This document shows, piece by piece, positions 14,473 through 21,304 of a stretch of 27,863 nucleotides of DNA. The position numbers and the translations under genes were made by a program. The notes beneath the pieces were generated by a model that searched no databases, was not told the DNA's origin, and saw nothing but the letters and a program-made list of their open reading frames with translations. The stretch is taken from positions 1 to 27,863 of the forward strand of contig CAYVCG010000028.1 in NCBI GenBank assembly GCA_964449985.1, written 5' to 3'. Numbering within the stretch: position 1 is the stretch's first letter; each line of letters begins with the position of its first letter. Source of the stretch: CAYVCG01 sp964449985 (GTDB lineage: Bacteria; Bacillota; Clostridia; Lachnospirales; WRAX01).

Positions 14473-16584
14473 TTATTGAACAACAGCATCTTTAATAGAA
14501 AGATTAAGTCTGCCTTGACTATCTATTTCCATAAGCTTAACGTTAACAACGTCGCCTTCAGTAAGAACATCCTCAACCTTAGCAACACGCGTTTTGGATA
14601 TCTTGGAAATATGCACAAGGCCTTCCTTTTCCGGCGCAATCTCAACGAAAGCTCCGATAGCAATTATTTTAGTAACCTTGCCTGTATATATCTTACCGAC
14701 CTCTGGGTCATTGGCTATAGCATTTATCATATCCACAGCCCTTTGTATACTGGCTTGGTCATTGCCACAAATAAAGATTCTGCCGTCATCCTCTGTATCA
14801 ATCTTTGATACTCCGGATTCGTCAATAATCCTGTTAATAACCTTGCCCCTTGCGCCGATAACCTCTGAAATCTTTTCCGGATTAATGGAAACAAGCGCAA
14901 TCTTAGGAGCGTATGGCGAAAGCACATCTCTGTGAACAGGAATAGCTTTTAACATAATCTCGTCTAGTATATACGTTCTAGAGCGTTTTGTATCGTCTAA
15001 GGCTTGCCTTATGATTTCAGGCGTAAGACCGTCTATCTTGATATCCATTTGTATGGCGGTTATGCCTTCATGGGTTCCGGCTACCTTAAAGTCCATATCG
15101 CCGAAAAAGTCTTCCAGACCTTGGATATCCGTTAATAAAACAAAATCATCGTCGTTTTCACCGGTCACAAGACCCACAGAAATGCCCGCAACAGGGCGTT
15201 TTAAAGGAACGCCGGCAGCCATAAGTGAAAGCGTTGAAGCGCAAACACTTCCCTGAGAAGTTGAACCGTTTGAGCTTAAAACCTCAGAAACAAGGCGTAT
15301 CGCATATGGAAAATCAGCTTCGCTAGGAATAACCGGCACTAATGCCTTTTCGGCCAATGCTCCATGGCCGATTTCTCTGCGCCCTGGGCCTCTGGAAGGC
15401 TTAGTTTCTCCAACAGAATAGCTTGGGAAATTATAATGGTGCATATAGCGTTTATTTACTTCCAACTCGTCAAGTCCGTCCAAACGCTGAACCTCTCCGA
15501 TTGAACCAAGCGTAGTTATGGTAAGAACTTGAGTTTGACCACGGGAGAATAATGCAGAACCGTGGGTTCTCGGCAAAATATCAACCTCAGCGGAAAGCTT
15601 GCGTATTTCATCAAGTTTTCTGCCATCCGGGCGTTTATGCTCACGCAAAATCATGCGTCTTACGGTTTCTTTTTCATAGGCGTAAATGCCTTCGCCAATA
15701 ATTGCAGCATAGCCCGCTGCATCGTCTCCGTCATAGCTTTCCAGCATAGCAGCCATAACCTCGTCAGTTATTGCAGAAACCTTTGCATCGCGCTCCTGCT
15801 TCATGTCAGTAAAGACGGCTTCTTCCATACGTTCGGAACTAACAAGCTCCCTGATTTTTGCCTTAACATCATCAGGAACGCCATGCTCCTCGTATGCAGC
15901 CTTTGCTTTACCTTCTTTAGCGACTATATCCTCAATAAATTCTACTATTTTTATGTTTTCCGCATGGCCAAACATAATGGCCTTATGCATCAATTCATTT
16001 GAAAGTTCGTCCGCAGCGGCTTCAATCATCATTACCTTTTTCTTAGTAGAAGCAACGGTAAGTGTCAGGCGGCTAACCTCTCTTTGAGACGCCGTAGGAT
16101 TAATAATCAACTCATCGCCAACCAATCCAACGCTTACAGCGCCAGTCGGCCCTTTAAAAGGTATATCCGAAATGGCTAAAACGAGCGAAGAACCAATCAT
16201 AGCAGCTATTTCTGAGCTACAGTCCTGATCAACAGAAAGCACAGTTGCCACAAGAGCAACGTCATTCCTGTAGTCCTTAGGGAAAAGCGGACGAATCGGT
16301 CTGTCAATAAGCCTGGACGTAAGAATAGCTTTCTCCGTTGGCCTACCTTCGCGTTTTATAAAACCTCCAGGTATTCTGCCGACAGAATATAGTTTTTCCT
16401 CATAATCAATGCTTAACGGAAAAAAGTCCACCCCTTGCCTTGGCTTTTGAGAAGCCGTAACAGCAACGAGAACAACGGTATCGCCGTATCTAACAATAGC
16501 TGCCCCATTGGCCAGCTCTGCAACCCTTCCTATTTCAACAGAAAGCTTACGACCTGCTAAATCCATTGAGTAAGTTCTAAACAT
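14473..16584 (-). CDS. pnp: Polynucleotide phosphorylase
   Basis: A 3'-5' phosphorolytic exoribonuclease and RNA-turnover enzyme, 703 aa, normal for PNPase. It has two RNase PH-like domains (about 1-215 and 310-540), the second with FFGDMDFKVAGT and the SNGSTSQGSVCAS active-site region. These are followed by a KH domain (about 555-610; ISEVIGARGKVINRI) and an S1 domain (about 620-690; GKIYTGKVTKIIAIGAFVE). The start at 16584 has AAAGGAG upstream. It follows rpsO by 52 bp, the classic rpsO-pnp arrangement. A small stem-loop sits in that gap. Confidence 0.98.
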   Translation of the reverse strand: MFRTYSMDLAGRKLSVEIGRVAELANGAAIVRYGDTVVLVAVTASQKPRQGVDFFPLSIDYEEKLYSVGRIPGGFIKREGRPTEKAILTSRLIDRPIRPLFPKDYRNDVALVATVLSVDQDCSSEIAAMIGSSLVLAISDIPFKGPTGAVSVGLVGDELIINPTASQREVSRLTLTVASTKKKVMMIEAAADELSNELMHKAIMFGHAENIKIVEFIEDIVAKEGKAKAAYEEHGVPDDVKAKIRELVSSERMEEAVFTDMKQERDAKVSAITDEVMAAMLESYDGDDAAGYAAIIGEGIYAYEKETVRRMILREHKRPDGRKLDEIRKLSAEVDILPRTHGSALFSRGQTQVLTITTLGSIGEVQRLDGLDELEVNKRYMHHYNFPSYSVGETKPSRGPGRREIGHGALAEKALVPVIPSEADFPYAIRLVSEVLSSNGSTSQGSVCASTLSLMAAGVPLKRPVAGISVGLVTGENDDDFVLLTDIQGLEDFFGDMDFKVAGTHEGITAIQMDIKIDGLTPEIIRQALDDTKRSRTYILDEIMLKAIPVHRDVLSPYAPKIALVSINPEKISEVIGARGKVINRIIDESGVSKIDTEDDGRIFICGNDQASIQRAVDMINAIANDPEVGKIYTGKVTKIIAIGAFVEIAPEKEGLVHISKISKTRVAKVEDVLTEGDVVNVKLMEIDSQGRLNLSIKDAVVQ

Positions 16585-16605
16585 AAGTATCTCCTTTTTT
16601 TACGA

Positions 16606-16628
16606 TTCCGAAAAACGAAGTATCGGAA
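16606..16628 (-). other. Stem-loop in the rpsO-pnp intergenic region
   Basis: TTCCGA and TCGGAA form a 6-bp perfect stem with an 11-nt loop, between the rpsO stop and the pnp SD, with no U-run. In E. coli the pnp leader is a processing site for RNase III and a target of PNPase autocontrol. A similar role here is only an analogy. Confidence 0.4.
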
Positions 16629-16636
16629 CAACTATA

Positions 16637-16897
16637 CTACTTTCTTAAACCTAACTCAGCGATAAGGTCGCGGTATTTAACAATGTCATTCTTCTTAATG
16701 TAGTTCAACAGGCCTTTTCTTTGACCAACCATTTTAAGCAAGCCACGCCTTGAGTGATGATCCTTTTTATGAATCTTCAAATGTTCAGTAAGATAATTAA
16801 TTCTGGCTGTCAAAAGAGCCACTTGAACCTCGGGAGAACCGGTGTCGTTTTCCTTTCTTGCGAATTTCGCGATTACAGCTTGTTTGTCATAAGCCAT
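16637..16897 (-). CDS. rpsO: 30S ribosomal protein S15
   Basis: An 86-aa S15, the primary 16S rRNA-binding protein of the central domain. Family landmarks are TGSPEVQVALLTARINYLTEH, HKKDHHSRRGLLKMVGQRK and the C-terminal YIKKNDIVKYRDLIAELGLRK-type end. The ATG has AGGAGGG eight bases upstream. It is the first gene of rpsO-pnp-mlpA-dut with its own promoter (17018-17046) and a leader of about 110 nt that can fold (16933-16999), consistent with S15 autoregulation. Confidence 0.98.
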   Translation of the reverse strand: MAYDKQAVIAKFARKENDTGSPEVQVALLTARINYLTEHLKIHKKDHHSRRGLLKMVGQRKGLLNYIKKNDIVKYRDLIAELGLRK

Positions 16898-16932
16898 GTA
16901 AAATCCCTCCTAAAATTATAATTGTAAACTCC

Positions 16933-16999
16933 CCAAATGTTAAGAAACGGCCGGAGATGCCTACGAAACAAAAAGCTTCGTTTGGTTTCCGAACATTGG
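16933..16999 (-). promoter_or_regulatory. Structured rpsO leader (candidate S15 autoregulatory RNA)
   Basis: On the minus strand CCAATGTT (16999-16992) pairs with AACATT-T-GG (16941-16933, one bulged base). This is stacked on GAAAC (16989-16985) with GTTTC (16948-16944) across a 2x2 internal loop, and an inner hairpin ACGAA/TTCGT lies at 16981-16963. The fold occupies most of the leader and leaves the SD free. S15 leaders are autoregulated in several bacteria with unrelated folds. Assignment here is inference. Confidence 0.5.
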
Positions 17000-17017
17000 A
17001 TAAATAGTACAAAAAAG

Positions 17018-17046
17018 ATTCTATCATAAAAGTATTAATTATTCAA
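17018..17046 (-). promoter_or_regulatory. Sigma-A promoter of rpsO-pnp-mlpA-dut
   Basis: On the minus strand, TTGAAT (17046-17041), a 17-bp spacer and TAGAAT (17023-17018), with an extended -10 TG. It lies directly after the nadE stop and gives a leader of about 110 nt before rpsO. Confidence 0.75.
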
Positions 17047-17057
17047 CACATAAATTT

Positions 17058-18968
17058 TTATTTATTAACCCAAACGCTATATCCTGCATCACTTGGCGCC
17101 ATAAAGCCGCCTCTTGGTGAAAACCCAAAATCGTAAACGGCTGGCCCATCCGGCATACATGAACGCTTAAACTGCTGAGTAATAAATCGTCTATAAAAGT
17201 TATCTAATCCGCTCGATATTTGAACTTCGGAATACTTTCCTGCAAAAGCATGACTTATCATAAAAGCAATTTTTTCTCTGGAGAACCCATATTTTAAAGC
17301 ATAATACAAAATAAAATCATTCAGTTCATACGAACCAACAATATCCTCTGTGCGCTGTTTTATCTCTCCGGCTTCGTCTGTTGGCAGAAGCTCCGGGCTA
17401 ATAGGCGTATTTATTATGCTATCAAAAATCTCTTTTGCTTCATTCGGCATGTCTTCCCTGTTGCCAATCCAGCGTATAATCTCACGTATAACCGTCTTAG
17501 GAAGGTTCCCATTAACGCAATAATTGCTCATGTGATCGCCGTTATATGTGGCAAAGCCTAAAGCAAGCTCTGTAAAGTCGCCTGTTCCGATAACGATTCC
17601 GTTTTCCATATTTGCTATATCCATAAGGATTTGCGTTCTTTCCCTTGCTTGTGAGTTTTCAAAAGCCGCATCATGCCGTTTATCGTGCCCGATGTCTTTC
17701 AAATGCACGTCGCAAGCGTCTCTAATGGGTATTTCCTTAAATGTAGCCCCCAAAAGTTTTATTAGCTTAACGGCGTTATTATAAGTTTTTGAGCTTGTTC
17801 CATAACCAGGCATTGTTATCGCAATAACATCACTCAAGCTTTCTCCGATTCTTTTCTTTGAATAATAGGAAACCAGCAACGCCATTGTAGAGTCCAATCC
17901 GCCGGAAACGCCAACAACAAGCTTTTGAGAATTTGTGTGCTTAAAGCGTTTGATAGTCCCAACACATAGCATATCCAATACTTGGGAGCAAAATTCATCT
18001 CTTCCTATGCTACTCTCAGGCAGAAACGGATTTTGAGAAATATGCCTTGCAAGTTTTTTAGGTGTATTCGCTTTGATTTTATATTCAAAAAATGGAACAT
18101 CAGCCACTATATCGCAGCAATGTCTCCTCCTAATACGTTCCGCATCAATTAAATCAATATCCAAGTCATAAAAAATCATTTGTGATTCCATTTTAAATGA
18201 TTTTGTCTCGCTTAAAATCTCGCCGTTTTCACAAATAAGGCCTTGACCGCCAAATATAAAATCAGTCGAGGATTCTCCAAACCCCGAGTTAGCAAATAAA
18301 TAACCCGTGCCACATCGATTTGAGATGGAGGAAATAAGATTCCTTCTTTCATTAATCCCACCGGCTGTTTCACTCAAACATGCCATGTTTAAAATAATGT
18401 TAGCACCCATAAGGCTTAAACTTTCCGCATCACAAAAAGGCTGTTTATAATCGTCACCAAAAACAACGCCTGCTTTAAACAGCATTTTATTATGTTCCGA
18501 ATGAAAACGGTATATAAAATTATCCATCAACGGTATAAATTTTTCGTTATGATAGAAAAATTTTTCACAATTATCAAAAGAACCATCACAAAACCAGCGT
18601 TTTTCCGCCAGGCTAAGTTTTGATTTATATTTCATCCCTACAATCTTGCCGTTTACTATATTAACAGCGCAATTATATAAATAACCGTCAGAAGCCTTTA
18701 TCGGAGCCCCTATAACAACCAATGCATCAAAACCTTTACATGCATCGGCAATATTACTCAGAGCCTTAGAGACTGAACATATCAAATCCTCTTGGTAAAA
18801 CAAATCTCCGCATGTTCCACCAGTTAAACAAAGCTCAGGGAATAAAAGCGCCTGAACGTTTTTTTCAGCAGCTTGTTGTATTATGCCGATTATGCTTTTA
18901 ACATTAAATCCCACATCGGCAACCCTTATTTCCGGAATGCCAACAGCAAAGCGGCAAAAATTATTCAT
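17058..18968 (-). CDS. nadE: NAD+ synthetase, glutamine-dependent type, glutaminase nucleophile missing
   Basis: The last step of NAD synthesis: deamido-NAD to NAD with ATP. The 636-aa protein has an N-terminal nitrilase-fold glutaminase domain (about 1-290) and a C-terminal synthetase domain (about 320-636) with the PP-loop GVSGGLDSTMAL near residue 352 and intact GTGDFTELALGFATYNGD. In the glutaminase domain Glu45 (FPEL) and Lys115 are kept, but the nucleophile site, normally GVEICEDLW, reads GVVFGDDYK: Gly171 (codon GGT at 18458-18456) replaces Cys. Flanking sequence aligns without gaps from memory of the family (GANIILNMA after it). The enzyme may therefore use free ammonia. GAGGAG precedes the ATG; the gene is 23 bp after the recombinase gene. 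Confidence 0.93.
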   Translation of the reverse strand: MNNFCRFAVGIPEIRVADVGFNVKSIIGIIQQAAEKNVQALLFPELCLTGGTCGDLFYQEDLICSVSKALSNIADACKGFDALVVIGAPIKASDGYLYNCAVNIVNGKIVGMKYKSKLSLAEKRWFCDGSFDNCEKFFYHNEKFIPLMDNFIYRFHSEHNKMLFKAGVVFGDDYKQPFCDAESLSLMGANIILNMACLSETAGGINERRNLISSISNRCGTGYLFANSGFGESSTDFIFGGQGLICENGEILSETKSFKMESQMIFYDLDIDLIDAERIRRRHCCDIVADVPFFEYKIKANTPKKLARHISQNPFLPESSIGRDEFCSQVLDMLCVGTIKRFKHTNSQKLVVGVSGGLDSTMALLVSYYSKKRIGESLSDVIAITMPGYGTSSKTYNNAVKLIKLLGATFKEIPIRDACDVHLKDIGHDKRHDAAFENSQARERTQILMDIANMENGIVIGTGDFTELALGFATYNGDHMSNYCVNGNLPKTVIREIIRWIGNREDMPNEAKEIFDSIINTPISPELLPTDEAGEIKQRTEDIVGSYELNDFILYYALKYGFSREKIAFMISHAFAGKYSEVQISSGLDNFYRRFITQQFKRSCMPDGPAVYDFGFSPRGGFMAPSDAGYSVWVNK

Positions 18969-18991
18969 TCTACCATCTCCTCATAACATAT

Positions 18992-20050
18992 CTAATCTTT
19001 TCTAAGCCTTATATATTTAGCTGCGCTTCTTCGCTTATCTTCATCTATCGCAGCATAATGCTTTTTCGTCGTATTAACGTCGGCATGGCCCAAAACATCG
19101 GCAACCAGATAAATATCTCCGCTTTCGCGATACAATCTGGTTCCGTATGTACTTCTTAATTTATGGGGAGATATCTTTTTTAATCCGACGGCAAAGCTTG
19201 CATATTTCTTAACAAGCACCTGTATAGCGCGATCGGTTATCCTGCGGCGCTGAAGAGACAGAAACAAAGCATCTTCATGCCCATCAATCGGTGTTATCTG
19301 CTGGCGCTCATCTAGATAATCGAGCAAGGCTTCTTCAACTTCGTCTCCGAAATAAAGCACTACTTGGTCGCCGCCTTTTCTTGTTATCTTAACTCCACCG
19401 ACATCAAAATCCAAGTGAGTCATATTTATGCCAACACATTCAGAAACGCGCATACCCGTTCCTAATAATAATGTTATTATTGCCAGATCGCGCTTTTTTG
19501 TATACTCATGAATTTTTTTCTGCCGTTCGGTCATATGGTCTCCGGTTTCGACTTCATCAAGCAAATTCGCTATTTCGTTTACTTCCAGCCTTATGATTTG
19601 TTTATCATGGATTTTTGGCATATCAATTAATTCCGAGGGATTAGATTTCAAAACCCTTTTTTTGTAGAAATAAGAAAACATTGTTCTTATTGATGAAATC
19701 TTTCTGGATTTTCCGCATTCCTCATTTTGGTATTCGATTGTTTTATTATTCACACGCTTTATATAATATGACAAATAATCAACATATTCCTCTATGTCAT
19801 CAACAGTTATAAGGGCTAAATCCTCAAGCGTAAACTCATTCACATGTTTCCCGCCAAATTTAGGGACTTCTTCAGAAAGAAACGTGAAAAAAATCTTTAA
19901 ATCGTATGCATATCCGATCCTAGTCCTCGATGCGGTTGTCTCAGCAATTCCCCTAAAAAAAACGCTAAGAAACGAAGGCAACTCTTTAAGATATTCCCTT
20001 AGTTTTAGCGTATTTTTCTTTTTAACATCATCATGATAGTCGTTAGACAT
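18992..20050 (-). CDS. Tyrosine recombinase, XerC/XerD-like
   Basis: A 352-aa site-specific recombinase. The N-terminal SAM-like core-binding domain (about 20-140) is followed by the catalytic domain with all six residues: Arg201 (GTGMRVSE), Lys225 (TRKGG), His296 and Arg299 (HKLRS), His322 (LGHADVNTT) and the nucleophile Tyr332 (HYAA). There are no att-like direct repeats, excisionase or cargo around it, and it sits in line with housekeeping genes. This favours a chromosomal Xer-type or other core recombinase over a mobile-element integrase. It is about 50 residues longer than standard XerC/XerD, mostly at the N-terminus and in the linker. SD GAAGGG lies 12 bp before the ATG. Confidence 0.88.
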   Translation of the reverse strand: MSNDYHDDVKKKNTLKLREYLKELPSFLSVFFRGIAETTASRTRIGYAYDLKIFFTFLSEEVPKFGGKHVNEFTLEDLALITVDDIEEYVDYLSYYIKRVNNKTIEYQNEECGKSRKISSIRTMFSYFYKKRVLKSNPSELIDMPKIHDKQIIRLEVNEIANLLDEVETGDHMTERQKKIHEYTKKRDLAIITLLLGTGMRVSECVGINMTHLDFDVGGVKITRKGGDQVVLYFGDEVEEALLDYLDERQQITPIDGHEDALFLSLQRRRITDRAIQVLVKKYASFAVGLKKISPHKLRSTYGTRLYRESGDIYLVADVLGHADVNTTKKHYAAIDEDKRRSAAKYIRLRKD

Positions 20051-20081
20051 GTTAAAAAATAACCCTTCTTAAATTTATAGC

Positions 20082-20330
20082 TTAGATTGCACTAAAAAAC
20101 TTGCTTAATTCGTTAACGGCTTGCTGTTCATCCGGGCCTTCAGCCACGAGCTCAACCGTATGCCCATCAAGAATGCCTAATGAAATCATACCCATAATGC
20201 TTTTTCCATTAACGGTCTTCGTGCCCACTTTAACAGTAATGTTGCTAGAAAATTTGCTTGCGGTTTGCACAAAAAGGGCTGCAGGCCTTGCTTCAAGGCT
20301 TGTCTCTACTTTTGTTGTGTTAGTAACCAT
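20082..20330 (-). CDS. crh: HPr-like protein of the Crh type (active-site His absent)
   Basis: An 82-aa HPr fold. Where HPr has GxHARPA, with the His phosphorylated by enzyme I, this protein has SLEARPAALF: Glu13 replaces the His. The regulatory serine is present (Ser44 in NGKSIMGMISLGI, equivalent to HPr Ser46). It therefore cannot carry PTS phosphate but can be a target of HPr kinase and a partner of CcpA, as Crh is in Bacillus, where Gln replaces the His. Position supports this: crh follows whiA in Bacillus, and here it is 39 bp after whiA. SD GAGGTGGG precedes the ATG. Confidence 0.85.
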   Translation of the reverse strand: MVTNTTKVETSLEARPAALFVQTASKFSSNITVKVGTKTVNGKSIMGMISLGILDGHTVELVAEGPDEQQAVNELSKFFSAI

Positions 20331-20369
20331 TTGTTATACCCACCTCTTAATAAATAGTCATAGCATATG

Positions 20370-21287
20370 CTATATGTTTTCAAAGCGTATTATATCTGCT
20401 ATCTTACTCAGTTTTCTAAGCCTGTGATTTACTCCTGATTTGCCTAATGGAACGGACAGCTTCTCACCCAGCTCTTTAATCGTTATTTCAGGATATTCAA
20501 GCCTTAAACGAGCAAGCTCCTCCAGCGGCGGCGAAAGATATGTCAACCCTTTAGTCCTACTGATAAAATCAATATCCTCAACCTGCTTTATAGATGCGGA
20601 GATTGTTTTATTCAGATTAGCAGACTGAAAATTAACCTTGCGGTTAATATTGTTGCTGACCTCCTTCTCTATTCTTAAATCTTCAAGCTTTAATAAAGAT
20701 TTATAAGCCCCCATAATGTTTAACAAATCAACTATTTGTTCACCTTCTTTGAGATAAACAATATAGCTTTTTTGTTTTCTTATCACTACCTTTGATTTTA
20801 ACTCAAAATTATTAATTAGGCAAGAGAATTCGTGTGCATATTTTTTATTTTGAAAAACGAATTCAAGATGATAAGATTTCGTTGGGTCGCTTATAGAACC
20901 GTTTGTCAGAAAAGTGGATTTTATATACGCCTTTTTGCAGCAAACACTCTTTACAACAAGAGGGGCAATCCTGAAATCAATATTATTTGTTTGCTTATCC
21001 AAAATTCCGGTCGCTAATAACACCTTATTAATAACCTCTGTGTTATCAATAACAAGCTTATTTTGCGTACCCATCTTTACAATATGTTTAAAATCATTGG
21101 CAAAAATATCATAAGCTTTTTGAATCACAAATTTATTATCTGTTTCAATAATTAAGCCATAGCCAGCATTTAGTTCATTAATATATCCGCAGGAATTTAT
21201 TATGGCAGCGATTTCAGCGATTCTGCAATGTCTTCCGCCTTCTAATAAATATGCAACTTCGTGTTTTACATCTAATGAAAATGACAT
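20370..21287 (-). CDS. whiA: WhiA, DNA-binding regulator with LAGLIDADG-like domain
   Basis: A 305-aa protein. The N-terminal and middle parts form the degenerate LAGLIDADG homing-endonuclease-like fold (SFSLDVKHEVAYLL, then RIAEIAAIINSCGYI, and KAYIKSTFLTNGSISDPTKSY). The C-terminal HTH domain is clear (EYPEITIKELGEKLSVPLGKSGV, NHRLRKL). WhiA controls sporulation in actinobacteria and influences division and chromosome segregation in Bacillus. The usual upstream partners rapZ and yvcK are not here: an EAL protein gene ends 17 bp before whiA. The SD is weak (GGTGA). Confidence 0.96.
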   Translation of the reverse strand: MSFSLDVKHEVAYLLEGGRHCRIAEIAAIINSCGYINELNAGYGLIIETDNKFVIQKAYDIFANDFKHIVKMGTQNKLVIDNTEVINKVLLATGILDKQTNNIDFRIAPLVVKSVCCKKAYIKSTFLTNGSISDPTKSYHLEFVFQNKKYAHEFSCLINNFELKSKVVIRKQKSYIVYLKEGEQIVDLLNIMGAYKSLLKLEDLRIEKEVSNNINRKVNFQSANLNKTISASIKQVEDIDFISRTKGLTYLSPPLEELARLRLEYPEITIKELGEKLSVPLGKSGVNHRLRKLSKIADIIRFENI

Positions 21288-21304
21288 TTTATCACCAATT
21301 AATT

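Noticed and set aside
18992..20050. Tyrosine recombinase as marker of an integrated mobile element
   Set aside because: It is flanked on both sides by housekeeping genes in the same direction, with no att-like repeats, excisionase, phage or conjugation genes. All six catalytic residues fit a Xer-type core recombinase.
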